From the NCBI GenBank assembly GCA_902785485.1, contig CACZZA010000002.1, forward strand, positions 1 through 46,997: a stretch of DNA of 46,997 nt. Direction: 5' to 3'. Positions 24,459 through 34,421 of this stretch are shown here, piece after piece; position 1 is the stretch's first letter; every line of letters starts with the position of its first letter. Made by a program: the position numbers and the translations under genes. The notes under the pieces were generated by a model. That model made no database searches and was not told the DNA's origin. It saw only the letters and a list, made by a program, of their open reading frames with translations. The DNA comes from an uncultured Ruminococcus sp. GTDB lineage: Bacteria; Bacillota; Clostridia; Oscillospirales; CAG-272.

Positions 24459-24827
24459 GTGATTCAACAGCAATCATATATGAAGGTGGCGGACAACACC
24501 GGCGCCAAAGAACTTATGTGTATTCGCGTGCTCGGCGGAACAGGCAGACGCTATGCTAATATCGGCGATGTTGTTGTTTGCACCGTTAAAAAAGCTACTC
24601 CCGGCGGCCAGGTCAAAAAAGGCGAGGTCGTACGCGCGGTAGTGGTCAGAACGGTCAAGGGCATAAGAAGAAACGACGGTTCCTACATCAAATTCGGTGA
24701 GAACGCCGCCGTAATAATCAAAGAAGATAAGAACCCCAGAGGAACCCGTATCTTCGGGCCTGTCGCGAGAGAGCTTCGCGAGAAGGACTATCTGAAGATA
24801 CTCTCCCTCGCGCCCGAAGTACTGTAA
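24459..24827 (+). CDS. rplN: Large ribosomal subunit protein L14 (uL14)
   Basis: Sits at the subunit interface, contacting S12/h14 and silencing factor RsfS in other bacteria. 122 residues, GTG start after AGGAGG. Shows [35 protein letters not shown] and [14 protein letters not shown]. The GTG start and 48-base gap may set its translation level. Confidence 0.98.
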   Translation: MIQQQSYMKVADNTGAKELMCIRVLGGTGRRYANIGDVVVCTVKKATPGGQVKKGEVVRAVVVRTVKGIRRNDGSYIKFGENAAVIIKEDKNPRGTRIFGPVARELREKDYLKILSLAPEVL

Positions 24828-24842
24828 GGAGGTCTTTTAGAG

Positions 24843-25160
24843 ATGAATAAGAAAGTTCACGTTAAAAAAGACGATTCCGTCATCGTTATTTCTGGCGACG
24901 ACAAGGGAGTCAAGGGTAAGGTCGTCGAAGTTTCGCCTAAAGAGGGCAAGGTCATCGTAAGCGGCGTCAACGTCGTTTCGAAGCACGTCAAACCCCGCAA
25001 ACAGGGCGAAGCAGGCGGCATAATCAAAGTCGAAGGCGCCATCTACGCCGACAAGGTACAGCTTTTCTGCTCCAAGTGCGGAAAAGGCGTAAGAGCCAAA
25101 GTCAAAGTAGAAGACGGCAAGAAGATCCGCGTTTGCGCAAAATGCGGACAGGAACTTTAA
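24843..25160 (+). CDS. rplX: Large ribosomal subunit protein L24 (uL24), zinc-type
   Basis: Assembly initiator with an N-terminal KOW motif (KDDSVIVISGDDKGVKGKVVEV). 105 residues. The C-terminus carries Cys76, Cys79, Cys98 and Cys101, a CxxC/CxxC site likely to bind zinc. Confidence 0.97.
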   Translation: MNKKVHVKKDDSVIVISGDDKGVKGKVVEVSPKEGKVIVSGVNVVSKHVKPRKQGEAGGIIKVEGAIYADKVQLFCSKCGKGVRAKVKVEDGKKIRVCAKCGQEL

Positions 25161-25180
25161 TGAGAGTGAGGTAAACAAGA

Positions 25181-25720
25181 ATGTCAAGACTTAAAGATCT
25201 TTATACTTCCGAAGTTGCCCCCGCTCTTATGAAGAAGTTCAACTACAAGAGTCCCATGCAGATCCCGCGTTTCGACAAGATCGTCATCAACGTCGGAACC
25301 GGAGACGCTAAGGAAAACACCAAGGTCATCGATAACGTCATCGACGAGATCACGATGATCTCCGGTCAGAAGGCCATCCCGACTTACGCAAAGAAGTCGG
25401 TCGCTAACTTCAAGGTCAGACAGGGCATGAAGATAGGCGTAAAGGTCACCCTCAGAGGCGAGAAAATGTACGAGTTCATGGACCGTCTGTTCAACTTCTC
25501 CCTCCCCCGCGTACGCGACTTCAAGGGCATCAACCCCAACGCGTTCGACGGACGCGGCAACTACTCGCTCGGACTCAAAGAGCAGCTGATATTCCCCGAG
25601 ATCGAATACGATAAGATCGAAAAGATCCGCGGAATGGATATCGCATTCGTTACGACCGCGCAGACCGACGAAGAAGCGAGAGAGCTTCTGACTCTGATGG
25701 GCGCGCCGTTCGCAAAGTAA
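25181..25720 (+). CDS. rplE: Large ribosomal subunit protein L5 (uL5)
   Basis: Binds 5S rRNA with L18 and contacts P-site tRNA. 179 residues with the [23 protein letters not shown] start, the P-site loop [17 protein letters not shown] and [24 protein letters not shown]. Full length. Confidence 0.98.
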   Translation: MSRLKDLYTSEVAPALMKKFNYKSPMQIPRFDKIVINVGTGDAKENTKVIDNVIDEITMISGQKAIPTYAKKSVANFKVRQGMKIGVKVTLRGEKMYEFMDRLFNFSLPRVRDFKGINPNAFDGRGNYSLGLKEQLIFPEIEYDKIEKIRGMDIAFVTTAQTDEEARELLTLMGAPFAK

Positions 25721-25735
25721 TAGGAGGAAACAAAA

Positions 25736-25921
25736 GTGGCTAAAAAGGCAATGATTCTCAAACAGCAGAGAGAGCAGAAGTATTCCACCCGTGAATACAA
25801 CAGATGCAAGATCTGCGGTCGCCCCCACGCTTACCTCCGCAAGTACGGTATCTGCCGTATTTGCTTCCGCGAGTTGGCATACAAGGGTGAGATCCCCGGC
25901 GTGCGCAAAGCAAGCTGGTAA
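25736..25921 (+). CDS. rpsN: Small ribosomal subunit protein S14, zinc type (uS14)
   Basis: Head protein of 61 residues with the zinc ribbon Cys24, Cys27, Cys40, Cys43, the Gram-positive short form. Starts at GTG after AGGAGG. It is followed by the largest gap inside the superoperon. Confidence 0.98.
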   Translation: MAKKAMILKQQREQKYSTREYNRCKICGRPHAYLRKYGICRICFRELAYKGEIPGVRKASW

Positions 25922-26052
25922 TCAAGCGCAACCGAAAACAACAATTAGGCTCCGGCCTGCCGGTAGGAAAACGAACGTTTTAACCGCCGGTGTGCAGCCC
26001 GCGAAATAAAGCGGGCAGCAAGAAATACTTGCATATTGGAGGAAATATCACA
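25922..26052 (+). other. 131-base structured gap between rpsN and rpsH
   Basis: Other gaps here are mostly 1-70 bases. This one can fold: GCCCGC-GAAATAAA-GCGGGC is a perfect 6-bp hairpin, and CGG/CCG and AAACG/CGTTT pairs lie upstream of it. There is no terminator U-run and no promoter. It may be an autoregulatory site; in E. coli S8 controls the spc operon at the nearby rplE start. Confidence 0.45.
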
Positions 26053-26448
26053 ATGCAAATGTCAGACGTTATCGCTGATATGCTCACGCGTATCAGGAAC
26101 GCAAGCAACGCCAAGCACGAGACCGTCGACGTTCCCGCGTCCAACGTAAAGAAAGCCATCGCAGACATCCTCGTCGCGGAAGGCTTCATCAAGGGCTACG
26201 AGATCATCGAAGACGCAAAGCAGGGCGTTATCAGAATCACACTCAAGTACAAAGACAAACAGAGAGTAATCCAGGGACTCCAGCGCGTTTCCAAGCCGGG
26301 TCTGCGCGTTTACTCCTCCTGCGAGGATATGCCCAAAGTCATGAACGGACTCGGCATAGCCATCGTATCCACACCCAAAGGCATCATGACCGACAAGACC
26401 GCACGTAAAGAAAACGTCGGCGGCGAAGTCCTGGCGTTTGTCTGGTAA
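26053..26448 (+). CDS. rpsH: Small ribosomal subunit protein S8 (uS8)
   Basis: Binds 16S helix 21 and, in E. coli, represses the spc operon. The ATG at 26053 is chosen because TTGGAGGAAAT lies just upstream; this gives 131 residues and the standard start [17 protein letters not shown]. The C-terminal half shows [11 protein letters not shown] and [20 protein letters not shown]. Confidence 0.97.
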   Translation: MQMSDVIADMLTRIRNASNAKHETVDVPASNVKKAIADILVAEGFIKGYEIIEDAKQGVIRITLKYKDKQRVIQGLQRVSKPGLRVYSSCEDMPKVMNGLGIAIVSTPKGIMTDKTARKENVGGEVLAFVW

Positions 26449-26463
26449 GACGGAGGTATAGAG

Positions 26464-27003
26464 ATGTCAAGAATAGGAAGAAAACATATCGCCATCCCCG
26501 CAGGTGTTGAAGTTACTCTCGGCGAGGGCAACGTCGTTACCGTAAAAGGCAAGAACGGCACCCTTACCCAGACCCTTCATCCGGATATGATAATCAAAAA
26601 AGAGGGCGCAGAGATAGTAGTCGAGCGTCCGAGCGAAGACAAGCTGCACAAGTCCCTCCACGGACTTACGAGAACGCTGATCAACAATATGGTCGTAGGC
26701 GTGACCGACGGCTTCTCCAAGACGCTTGACATAGTCGGCGTAGGATACAGAGCTCAGAAGACCGGCAACGGACTGACCCTCAATCTCGGATATTCCCATC
26801 CGATCGTCATTGACGAGATAAAAGGCATCACCTTCGACGTTCCGAACTCCAACCAGATCATCGTCAAGGGCGCGGACAAACAGGTCGTCGGACAGGTCGC
26901 GGCGGTTATCAGAAGCAAGAGACCTCCGGAACCCTACCACGGCAAGGGCGTCAAGTACTCTGACGAAAAGATCCGCCGCAAATCCGGTAAAGCCGGCAAA
27001 TAA
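26464..27003 (+). CDS. rplF: Large ribosomal subunit protein L6 (uL6)
   Basis: Factor-binding region protein. 179 residues, two-domain fold, with [40 protein letters not shown] and the C-terminal signature [18 protein letters not shown] stretch ([16 protein letters not shown]). GGAGG precedes the ATG. Confidence 0.98.
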   Translation: MSRIGRKHIAIPAGVEVTLGEGNVVTVKGKNGTLTQTLHPDMIIKKEGAEIVVERPSEDKLHKSLHGLTRTLINNMVVGVTDGFSKTLDIVGVGYRAQKTGNGLTLNLGYSHPIVIDEIKGITFDVPNSNQIIVKGADKQVVGQVAAVIRSKRPPEPYHGKGVKYSDEKIRRKSGKAGK

Positions 27004-27021
27004 TGAAAGGAGTGGAACAGC

Positions 27022-27381
27022 ATGGTATCAAGAAAAGACAGCAAAGTTCAGCGTCTTAAGAGACACGCCAGGATCAGAGCAAAGATCTCCGGCACGACCG
27101 AAAGACCCCGTCTTTGCGTTTACCGTTCTCTTACTAATATTCAGGTCCAGATCATCGACGACACCAAGGGTGTAACGCTGGTCAGCGCGTCCACTTACGA
27201 AAAGGCATTCTCCGGCTACGGCGGCAACAAAGAGGCTGCAAAAGTCATCGGCAAGACCATCGCCGAGAGAGCGCTTGAAAAGGGTATCACCGAAGTCGTG
27301 TTCGACAGAGGCGGAAACCTTTACCACGGACGTGTAAAAGAACTCGCAGAAGCCGCTCGCGAGGGCGGACTCAAGTTCTGA
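27022..27381 (+). CDS. rplR: Large ribosomal subunit protein L18 (uL18)
   Basis: Binds 5S rRNA with L5. 119 residues with [37 protein letters not shown] and the C-terminal [26 protein letters not shown]. Full length. Confidence 0.98.
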   Translation: MVSRKDSKVQRLKRHARIRAKISGTTERPRLCVYRSLTNIQVQIIDDTKGVTLVSASTYEKAFSGYGGNKEAAKVIGKTIAERALEKGITEVVFDRGGNLYHGRVKELAEAAREGGLKF

Positions 27382-27404
27382 CGCGGGAAAGAGAGGAAAC
27401 ATAA

Positions 27405-27908
27405 ATGATTCAGAGAATAGATGCATCGACACTCGATCTGCAGGAAAAACTCGTAGCCCTCAACCGCGTTTCGAAGACCGTTAAGGGCGGACGTATCGCC
27501 CGCTTCGCCGCTATCATGGTAGTCGGCGACGGACAGGGACACGTCGGCTACGGACTCGGCAAAGCAGCCGAAGTTCCGGAAGCTATCCGCAAGGGCATCG
27601 AGGATGCCAAGAAAAATATGATCACCGTCTCCATCAAAGACACGACGATCCCGCACGAAGTCATCGGCGAGTACGGCGCAGGCAGAGTTCTTCTCAAGCC
27701 GGCTCCGGAAGGCACCGGTATCATCGCGGGCGGCACCTGCCGCGCGATCGTTGAGATGGCCGGGATCAAAAACATTCGTGCTAAATGCCTTCGTTCGAGC
27801 AACCCGACCAACGTAGTCAAGGCTACCTTCGAGGGACTCAAGGCGCTTCGCACCGCTGAACAGATCGCGGAACTCCGTGACGTCAGCGTTGAGTCGATCA
27901 AGGGCTAA
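27405..27908 (+). CDS. rpsE: Small ribosomal subunit protein S5 (uS5)
   Basis: Decoding-site fidelity and mRNA helicase protein. 167 residues with the double-stranded-RNA-like domain [22 protein letters not shown] and the C-domain [26 protein letters not shown]. The loop altered in spectinomycin resistance shows no evident lesion. Confidence 0.98.
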   Translation: MIQRIDASTLDLQEKLVALNRVSKTVKGGRIARFAAIMVVGDGQGHVGYGLGKAAEVPEAIRKGIEDAKKNMITVSIKDTTIPHEVIGEYGAGRVLLKPAPEGTGIIAGGTCRAIVEMAGIKNIRAKCLRSSNPTNVVKATFEGLKALRTAEQIAELRDVSVESIKG

Positions 27909-27922
27909 GGAGGCGTAATATC

Positions 27923-28108
27923 ATGGCAAAAGTTACAGTTACGCTTATAAAGAGCGTCATAGGCTCGACCCCCAATCAGAAAGCAACCGCTAAGAGCCTC
28001 GGGCTCAACAAGATCGGCGACAAAGTCGAGCATGAAGACGGTGCCGTTCTGAACGGAAAGATCAAAGTTCTGTCTCACCTTGTAAAGGTCGAGAAGACTG
28101 AAGACTAA
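27923..28108 (+). CDS. rpmD: Large ribosomal subunit protein L30 (uL30)
   Basis: 61-residue protein with [26 protein letters not shown] and the [15 protein letters not shown] end. AGGAGG lies just before the ATG; rplO follows after 11 bases. Confidence 0.97.
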   Translation: MAKVTVTLIKSVIGSTPNQKATAKSLGLNKIGDKVEHEDGAVLNGKIKVLSHLVKVEKTED

Positions 28109-28119
28109 GGAGGAGAAAT

Positions 28120-28560
28120 ATGAAACTTTACGAACTTTCTCCCGCTGAAGGCTCCGCAAAAAGCGGTTACCGCAAAGGTCGCGGTCCCGGTTCCGGAAAC
28201 GGAAAGACCGCGGGCAAGGGACATAAGGGACAGAACGCGCGTTCGGGCGGCGGTGTAAGACCGGGCTTTGAAGGCGGACAGTTCCCGCTTTACAGACAGC
28301 TCCCCAAGAGGGGATTCAAAAACAAATTCGCAAAAGTATATGCCATCGTCAACGTCAGCGAGCTCAACAGATTCAATGACGGTGATACCGTTGACCTGTC
28401 CACTCTGTGCGACTGCGGCCTGGTAGGCAAAGAGCTGAGCGGTCTTAAGATCCTGGGCAACGGCGATCTGACTAAGAAACTGACCGTGAAAGCTAAGATC
28501 TTTTCTGCGGCTGCAAAAGAGAAGATTGAGGCAGCCGGAGGAAAGGCCGAGGTGGTATAA
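28120..28560 (+). CDS. rplO: Large ribosomal subunit protein L15 (uL15)
   Basis: 146 residues. The Gly/Arg-rich N-terminal extension that threads rRNA is intact ([37 protein letters not shown]), followed by the globular domain ending GGKAEVV. The last base of its TAA is the first base of the secY ATG. Confidence 0.98.
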   Translation: MKLYELSPAEGSAKSGYRKGRGPGSGNGKTAGKGHKGQNARSGGGVRPGFEGGQFPLYRQLPKRGFKNKFAKVYAIVNVSELNRFNDGDTVDLSTLCDCGLVGKELSGLKILGNGDLTKKLTVKAKIFSAAAKEKIEAAGGKAEVV

Positions 28561-29858
28561 TGCTTCAGACTTTCAAGAACGCGTGGAGGATCCCGGATCT
28601 CCGCAAAAAGATGCTGTTTACGATCTTTATAGTGATCATTTACAGACTCGGCGCTCAGATCCCCGTTCCGTACGTCAATTTAGACCTTCTCGCTAAGGCC
28701 TTCGAGGGCAGCGGAAACTTCTTCGCGTACATCAACATACTTTCGGGCGACGCGTTCTCGCATGCTACTCTGTTTGCTCTGTCGGTATCCCCGTACATCA
28801 CGGCGCAGATCATCATGCAGCTCCTTTCCATCGCCATCCCCGCTCTTGAGAGGATCTCGAAAGACGGAGAAGAGGGCAGGAGAAAGATCAATCAGATCAC
28901 GCGTTACGTCACCGTAGGCATCGGTCTTGTGACCGCGCTCGGTTACTACCTGTACCTGAAGAACAACAACGTCATCAACGTACCGTCCGGCACTCCCTCG
29001 TGGTTCGTCGCGATAGTCGTCGTAGGCTGTTACGTCGCGGGTTCTGCGCTCATCATGTGGATCGCCGAAAGGATCAATGAAAGAGGTATCGGCAACGGTA
29101 TTTCCGTCATCCTTTTCGCGAACATCCTCTCGAGCCTCCCCGGATTCCTCGTCAGCCTGTTCCAGACCATGTTCAACGGTACCGCTTCCGGCGCTATCTA
29201 CGCCGTAGTAGTGATCATCGTCGGACTGGCGTTGCTCGCTTTCATCGTTTTCATGAGCGAAAGCGAACGCCGTCTTCCCGTTCAGTATGCGAAAAAGGTC
29301 GTCGGACGCAAAATGTACGGCGGTCAGTCGACAAATCTCCCGATCAAGATCAATATGTCGGGCGTTATGCCGATAATCTTCGCGAACAGCATCCTGAGCC
29401 TTCCTTCCACCATCGCCGCGCTCTTCGCGCAGCCCGCGGAGGGTTCGTTCTGGGATAACTTCCTCAACTTCTTCTCGTATCAGTCGTGGTTCTACATCGT
29501 GATCAACGTGATACTGATAATCGCCTTCTCCTACTTCTACATCGCAATTTCGTTCAACCCCGTGGAAGTATCCAACAACCTCAAGAAGAACGGCGGTTTC
29601 ATCCTCGGTATCCGTCCCGGAAGACCTACCGCTGATTACATCAAGAAGGTCCTCAACAAGATCATCCTTATCGGCGCCATCATGCTCTGCGTCGTAGCGG
29701 TACTCCCGCTCATCCTGAGCAAGTTCAGCGCCAGCTCGACGGCGTCCCTCGCATTCGGCGGTTCTTCGATCATAATCGTGGTCGGAGTTGCGATCGAGCT
29801 TGCCCGCGCGGTCGAAGCTGAGATGACCATGCGTCATTACAAGGGCTTCCTTGAATAA
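28560..29858 (+). CDS. secY: Protein translocase subunit SecY
   Basis: Core of the Sec channel in the cytoplasmic membrane. 432 residues with ten predicted helices. Visible are PYVNLDLLAKAF with the plug region, SPYITAQIIMQLL near helix 2, NERGIGNGISVILF, the RRLPVQYAKKVVGRKMYGGQ cytosolic loop near 240, and the IRPGRPTADYIKKVLNKI loop near 350. It overlaps rplO by one base (TAATG), giving translational coupling. Confidence 0.98.
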   Translation: MLQTFKNAWRIPDLRKKMLFTIFIVIIYRLGAQIPVPYVNLDLLAKAFEGSGNFFAYINILSGDAFSHATLFALSVSPYITAQIIMQLLSIAIPALERISKDGEEGRRKINQITRYVTVGIGLVTALGYYLYLKNNNVINVPSGTPSWFVAIVVVGCYVAGSALIMWIAERINERGIGNGISVILFANILSSLPGFLVSLFQTMFNGTASGAIYAVVVIIVGLALLAFIVFMSESERRLPVQYAKKVVGRKMYGGQSTNLPIKINMSGVMPIIFANSILSLPSTIAALFAQPAEGSFWDNFLNFFSYQSWFYIVINVILIIAFSYFYIAISFNPVEVSNNLKKNGGFILGIRPGRPTADYIKKVLNKIILIGAIMLCVVAVLPLILSKFSASSTASLAFGGSSIIIVVGVAIELARAVEAEMTMRHYKGFLE

Positions 29859-29867
29859 GGTGATACT

Positions 29868-30500
29868 ATGAAAATAATCTTTCTCGGAGCGCCGGGAGCC
29901 GGCAAGGGCACCCAGGCGGAAAAAATAGCGGAGCTTCTCTCCATCCCCACCATCTCGACCGGAGCGATCATCCGCTCCGCGATCAAGAACGGTACCGAAA
30001 TGGGTAAAGCGGCGATCGCTTATACCGAAAGCGGAAAACTCGTCCCCGACGAAGTCGTGATCGGTATAATCAAAGAGCGTCTTTCCGAAGACGACTGCAA
30101 GAACGGCTTTATCCTCGACGGATTTCCCCGCACGGTACCTCAGGCGGAAGCGCTCGACAACCTCGGAGTCGCGATCGACAAGGTCGTCGACATCGACGTT
30201 GACGATTCGGTCATAGTCGAGAGGATGAGCGGAAGACGTCTCTGCGAAAAATGCGGTGCGTCGTACCACCTCAAGTATATCCCCTCCAAGGATAACAAAA
30301 CGTGCGACAAGTGCGGCGGAAATCTCATTATGAGACCCGACGACAAAGAAGAGGTCGTGCTTGACAGACTTAAAGTCTATCACGCGCAGACCGAGCCGCT
30401 CAAAGACTTCTATTCCAAGAAGGGAATACTCCGTTCCGTTGACGGACGCGGAGACATCGCGGCGATAACCGCTTCGATCATCGAAGTGTTAAGGTCCTGA
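29868..30500 (+). CDS. adk: Adenylate kinase, zinc-containing LID
   Basis: Interconverts ATP+AMP and 2 ADP. 210 residues with P-loop GAPGAGKGTQAEKIAE at 7-22, the AMP-binding STGAIIRSAIKNGTEMG, DGFPRTVPQAEAL near 85, and a long LID (about 126-155) with CxxC...CxxC for structural zinc (CEKC, CDKC), the Gram-positive form. It starts nine bases after secY. Confidence 0.98.
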   Translation: MKIIFLGAPGAGKGTQAEKIAELLSIPTISTGAIIRSAIKNGTEMGKAAIAYTESGKLVPDEVVIGIIKERLSEDDCKNGFILDGFPRTVPQAEALDNLGVAIDKVVDIDVDDSVIVERMSGRRLCEKCGASYHLKYIPSKDNKTCDKCGGNLIMRPDDKEEVVLDRLKVYHAQTEPLKDFYSKKGILRSVDGRGDIAAITASIIEVLRS

Positions 30501-30513
30501 GGGCAGGAATAAT

Positions 30514-31266
30514 ATGATACAGATCAAAAACTCGGCTCAGATAGCGCTTATGCGCGAGGCGGGAAGGATCACCGGCGAGGCGATAGTCCTCGCGGGAGAA
30601 GCCGTCAAGGAAGGCGTTTCGACCAAGCATCTCGACGATATCATCCACGATCATATCACGAAATGCGGGGCGAGACCGTCCTTCCTCGGATACGGCGGAT
30701 TTCCCGGCAGCGCGTGTATCTCGGTGAACGACGAAGTCATCCACGGCATCCCCTCGAAGAACAAGATCCTTAAAGAGGGCGACATCGTCAAGATCGACGT
30801 CGGCGCGTTTTACAAAGGTTTCCACGGAGACTCCTGCAACACCTTCGCGGTGGGCAACGTTTCCGACGAAGCCAAGAGGCTCATCGAAGCCGCGAAAACT
30901 TCATTTGAGGCGGGTATCAAGATGGCGATGCCGGGCAACAGGCTCGGAGACGTCGGATTTGCTATCGAGAGCGTGGTACGCAAGTACGGTTTCTCGGTAG
31001 TGCGTCAGTACGTCGGCCACGGCATAGGCAAGGACCTCCACGAGGATCCGAACGTACCGAACTACGGTACTCCGGGACACGGAGTCAAGCTGTGCAAGGG
31101 CATGGCGCTCGCCATTGAACCCATGGTCAACGCGGGGACCCACGAGGTCTACGTCCTCCCGGACGGCTGGACGGTCAAGACCAAGGACGGAAAACTCTCC
31201 GCTCATTACGAACATACGAACATCCTGACCGACGACGGCGTCATCAGTACGACGAAGGTCAACTGA
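30514..31266 (+). CDS. map: Methionine aminopeptidase type I
   Basis: Removes N-terminal Met from nascent proteins. 250 residues with the pita-bread fold and all metal ligands in place: Asp in VKIDVGAF, Asp in GDSCNTF, His in YVGHGIG, Glu in AIEPMV and Glu in HYEHTNI. The substrate His lies in DEVIHGIP. No N-terminal zinc extension. The next gene begins one base after its stop. Confidence 0.98.
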   Translation: MIQIKNSAQIALMREAGRITGEAIVLAGEAVKEGVSTKHLDDIIHDHITKCGARPSFLGYGGFPGSACISVNDEVIHGIPSKNKILKEGDIVKIDVGAFYKGFHGDSCNTFAVGNVSDEAKRLIEAAKTSFEAGIKMAMPGNRLGDVGFAIESVVRKYGFSVVRQYVGHGIGKDLHEDPNVPNYGTPGHGVKLCKGMALAIEPMVNAGTHEVYVLPDGWTVKTKDGKLSAHYEHTNILTDDGVISTTKVN

Positions 31267-31267
31267 A

Positions 31268-31558
31268 ATGACGAACGGATCGGCGGTGGGTGCGATAGCG
31301 GTCTCGAAGTCGGGACGCGACGCCGGAAGAATATTCATCATAGTCGGTGTGCTTGATGACGGAACGGTGAGCGTTTGCGACGGACGGCTGCGGAAGGTCG
31401 TAAAACCAAAGAAGAAAAACCTGCGGCATCTCGGCGTGATAGATGCGGACAGAACGGACGTACGCCGGCTCATAGCGGACGGAGGTCTGACTGACGCAAA
31501 GATACGCGAGATACTCGCAAAGTATCGTATTGATCCTGAAAAATCGGCAAAGGAGTGA
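31268..31558 (+). CDS. KOW-domain RNA-binding protein (L14e/L6e/L27e-like)
   Basis: 96 residues. The N-terminal half is a KOW-type barrel ([32 protein letters not shown]), then [14 protein letters not shown], the pattern of archaeal/eukaryotic L14e. Genes of this kind between map and infA are common in Clostridia; the role is thought to be ribosome-linked RNA binding but is not established. It is tightly packed between map (one base) and infA (overlap). Confidence 0.85.
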   Translation: MTNGSAVGAIAVSKSGRDAGRIFIIVGVLDDGTVSVCDGRLRKVVKPKKKNLRHLGVIDADRTDVRRLIADGGLTDAKIREILAKYRIDPEKSAKE

Positions 31559-31782
31559 TTATTCTGCCCAAGGACGACGTTATTGAATTTGAGGGTACCG
31601 TACTCGAGGCGCTGCCTAACGCGACGTTCAAGGTACAGCTCCCCAACGGGCATACGGTCAATGCCCACATTTCCGGAAAACTCCGTATGAACTATATCTG
31701 GATAGTACCCGGAGATAAAGTTACCGTTGAAGTTTCCGTTTACGACCTTACCAAGGGCCGTATAACCTGGCGGACAAAATAA
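31555..31782 (+). CDS. infA: Translation initiation factor IF-1, start uncertain
   Basis: Binds the 30S A site with IF-2 and IF-3. OB fold: [28 protein letters not shown] and the C-terminal [12 protein letters not shown]. No ATG is available. A GTG at 31555 overlaps the previous stop (GTGA) and gives 75 residues, but it lies on top of AAAGGAG itself. A CTG at 31564 lies eight bases after AAAGGAG and would give 72 residues starting MPKDDVIE, almost exactly the family start and length. Coordinates here use GTG. Confidence 0.93.
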   Translation: MIILPKDDVIEFEGTVLEALPNATFKVQLPNGHTVNAHISGKLRMNYIWIVPGDKVTVEVSVYDLTKGRITWRTK

Positions 31783-31815
31783 ATACGCGAGATAAGAAAG
31801 GACCGGTGCAAAACA

Positions 31816-31929
31816 ATGAAGGTCAAACCCAGCGTAAAAAAGATTTGCGAAAAGTGCAAGATCATAAAGAGAAAAGGTCACGTTATGGTCATTTGCGAAA
31901 ACCCCAAGCATAAACAAAAACAAGGCTAA
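31816..31929 (+). CDS. rpmJ: Large ribosomal subunit protein L36 (bL36)
   Basis: 37-residue zinc protein completing 50S assembly. Ligands are Cys11, Cys14, Cys27 and His32, the zinc-binding form. It fits the usual infA-rpmJ-rpsM order, 33 bases after infA. The ribosome-binding site (AAAGGACC) is modest. Confidence 0.97.
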   Translation: MKVKPSVKKICEKCKIIKRKGHVMVICENPKHKQKQG

Positions 31930-31946
31930 AGAGGTGAAAAAACAGA

Positions 31947-32315
31947 ATGGCACGTATAGCAGGTGTTGATATTCCCAACGCAAAACGCGTTGAAATCGCT
32001 CTTACCTATATATATGGTATCGGCCGCAAGAGCTCCAACGATATCCTCGCGAAGACGGGCATCGATCCCGACAAGAGAGCCAAAGACCTCACCGAAGATG
32101 AAGTCGCGAAGCTCCGTGAAGAGATCGAAAACAACTATCACGTCGAGGGCGACCTCCACCGTGAAGTTTCGCTCAACATCAAGAGACTCGTAGAGATCAA
32201 CTGTTATCGCGGTATCAGACACAGAAAAGGTCTGCCTGTCAGAGGACAGCGCACGAAGACCAACGCGAGAACCAGAAAAGGTCCCGCTAAGACTATCGCG
32301 AACAAGAAGAAGTAA
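31947..32315 (+). CDS. rpsM: Small ribosomal subunit protein S13 (uS13)
   Basis: Head protein bridging to the 50S. 122 residues with [33 protein letters not shown], and the basic C-terminal tail [25 protein letters not shown] precedes the ATG. Confidence 0.98.
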   Translation: MARIAGVDIPNAKRVEIALTYIYGIGRKSSNDILAKTGIDPDKRAKDLTEDEVAKLREEIENNYHVEGDLHREVSLNIKRLVEINCYRGIRHRKGLPVRGQRTKTNARTRKGPAKTIANKKK

Positions 32316-32333
32316 AGGAGTTGAATTCTCAAG

Positions 32334-32735
32334 ATGGCAAAGCAAGCATCAACCAAGAGAGTTGTCAGAAAACGCCGTGAGCGTAAGAATATTGAAAAGG
32401 GCGCCGCTCATATCCGCGCTACCTTCAATAATACCATCGTCACCATTTCCGACGTATTCGGAAACGCGGTTTCCTGGGCTTCCGCCGGAGAACTCGGCTT
32501 CAAAGGCTCCAAGAAATCCACTCCCTTCGCGGCTCAGATGGCAGCGGAGACCGCAGCTAAAGCGGCGATCGAACACGGCATGAAGACCGTAGAAGTCTAC
32601 GTCAAAGGACCGGGTTCGGGCAGAGAATCGGCGATCCGTGCGCTCCAGGCCGTAGGACTTGAGATAACTCTTATCAAAGACGTTACTCCCATCCCGCACA
32701 ACGGCTGCAGACCGCCCAAGCGTCGCAGAGTCTAA
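32334..32735 (+). CDS. rpsK: Small ribosomal subunit protein S11 (uS11)
   Basis: Platform protein near the E site. 133 residues with [36 protein letters not shown] and the C-terminal [22 protein letters not shown] precedes the ATG. Confidence 0.98.
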   Translation: MAKQASTKRVVRKRRERKNIEKGAAHIRATFNNTIVTISDVFGNAVSWASAGELGFKGSKKSTPFAAQMAAETAAKAAIEHGMKTVEVYVKGPGSGRESAIRALQAVGLEITLIKDVTPIPHNGCRPPKRRRV

Positions 32736-32753
32736 TTTAAGGAGGAAAGACAA

Positions 32754-33368
32754 ATGGCAAAGAATACGCAGCCTATCGTGAAGCGTTGCAGAGTCCTCGG
32801 TATTTCTCCCGCAGTTATGGGATATGCTGAGCACAGCAAGGCGTCTTCCAACAAACGCAATCCCGGAGCTCAGAAAATGAGATCCAAGAAGAGCGAATAT
32901 GCTCTCCAGCTCAACGAAAAGCAGAAAGTAAAATTCATATACGGTGTTCTCGAGAAGCAGTTCAGAAGCTACTATGAGAGAGCGGAAAAGACCGAAGGCG
33001 TTACCGGCGAGATCATTCTTTCTCTGCTTGAAAGAAGACTCGACTCCGTCGTCTACCGTCTCGGATTTGCCTCTACCCGCAGAGACGCGCGTCAGCTCGT
33101 CAGCCACGGACATTTCACCGTAAACGGCAAGAAAGTCAATATTCCTTCGTTCATCGTCAAGCCCGGCATGGTCATCGGCGTCAAGGAATCCAGTAAGTCC
33201 AGCGAGAAGTTCAAAGCTCTCCTCGACAAAGAAGCGTTCCGTCCGATCCCGAAGTGGCTCGAGTACAACGCAGAGACTGCCGAAGGAAAAGTTATCGCTC
33301 TTCCCGCAAGAGACGACATCGACTTTGAAGTCAACGAGCAGCTTATCGTCGAGTTGTATTCCAAGTAA
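32754..33368 (+). CDS. rpsD: Small ribosomal subunit protein S4 (uS4), zinc-free form
   Basis: Assembly initiator and fidelity protein. 204 residues with the S4 RNA-binding domain [29 protein letters not shown] near 92. The N-terminus has a single Cys (KRCRVLG) instead of the four-Cys zinc site, so it is the C-minus form. The N-terminal region is otherwise regular. Confidence 0.98.
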   Translation: MAKNTQPIVKRCRVLGISPAVMGYAEHSKASSNKRNPGAQKMRSKKSEYALQLNEKQKVKFIYGVLEKQFRSYYERAEKTEGVTGEIILSLLERRLDSVVYRLGFASTRRDARQLVSHGHFTVNGKKVNIPSFIVKPGMVIGVKESSKSSEKFKALLDKEAFRPIPKWLEYNAETAEGKVIALPARDDIDFEVNEQLIVELYSK

Positions 33369-33437
33369 TACACTGCCTCCGACTAAACGCCGGACCGACG
33401 TCCGGTCAACAGATGAAAAATACAGGAGGATTATTTA

Positions 33438-34388
33438 ATGATCGAAATAGAAAAGCCTAACATCTCCACTATAAACCTTAGTGAAGACGGTTCCTGCGGT
33501 AAATTCATAATAGAGCCGCTGGAAAGAGGATACGGTACCACCTTGGGCAACAGCCTGCGCAGAGTGCTGCTCAGTTCTCTTCCGGGATACGCTGTCACCT
33601 CCATCAAGATAGACGGCGTTCTCCACGAGATCTCGACCATTCCGGGCGTTACCGAAGACGTTACCAATATCGTTCTGAACGTCAAGGGCATCACTGCAAA
33701 GCTCAACTCGCAGGGTCCCAAGATGGTCGTGATCGATATGATGGGTCCGTGTGAAGTCACCGCAGGCGACATCATTCAGGACGCAGACATCGAGATCCTC
33801 AACCCCGATCACCATATCGCGACTGTAAGCGAAAACAGCCGTTTCTACATGGAGCTGACCTTCGACCAGGGACGCGGATACGTTCCCCAGGAGAAGAACA
33901 AGCAGAACAACCCGCAGACGCTGGGCGTTATCTACACCGACTCCATCTACACGCCTGTTTACAAAGTAAGCTACACGGTCGAGAATACGCGTGTCGGGAA
34001 TATTACCGACTACGACAAACTTACTCTTGAGGTATTGACTAACGGCACCATCACCGCCAAAGAAGCAATATCTCTCGGCGCCAAGATTCTCAACGAGCAT
34101 CTCAATCTGTTTGTCGACCTCTCCGACGAGGCGATGAAAGCAGAGATTATGGTTGAGCGCGAAGAAACAGTAAGAGAAAAGATTCTTGAGATGACCATTG
34201 AGGAACTTGACTTGTCCGTGAGGTCCTTCAACTGCTTGAAGAGAGCCAACATAGACACAGTCCAGGATCTGATCAACCGTACCGAAGAGGATATGATAAA
34301 GGTCAGAAATCTCGGTAAGAAGTCGCTTGAAGAGGTAATTCTCAAACTCAAATCACTCGGACTCGAATTCAAAAAAGAGGAAGAGTAA
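33438..34388 (+). CDS. rpoA: RNA polymerase subunit alpha
   Basis: 316 residues. The N-terminal assembly domain shows [34 protein letters not shown]; the C-terminal domain that binds UP elements and activators shows [22 protein letters not shown] and [15 protein letters not shown] 69-base gap with a CCGGAC/GTCCGG hairpin separates it from rpsD; the hairpin lacks a U-run. Confidence 0.98.
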   Translation: MIEIEKPNISTINLSEDGSCGKFIIEPLERGYGTTLGNSLRRVLLSSLPGYAVTSIKIDGVLHEISTIPGVTEDVTNIVLNVKGITAKLNSQGPKMVVIDMMGPCEVTAGDIIQDADIEILNPDHHIATVSENSRFYMELTFDQGRGYVPQEKNKQNNPQTLGVIYTDSIYTPVYKVSYTVENTRVGNITDYDKLTLEVLTNGTITAKEAISLGAKILNEHLNLFVDLSDEAMKAEIMVEREETVREKILEMTIEELDLSVRSFNCLKRANIDTVQDLINRTEEDMIKVRNLGKKSLEEVILKLKSLGLEFKKEEE

Positions 34389-34421
34389 TCCAAAGAAAGG
34401 TAAAGAAGGAGGTCCCTTACA

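Noticed and set aside
28680..30383. 567-codon minus-strand ORF over secY and adk
   Set aside because: Asp/Arg/His-rich shadow translation; it crosses two well-established essential genes.
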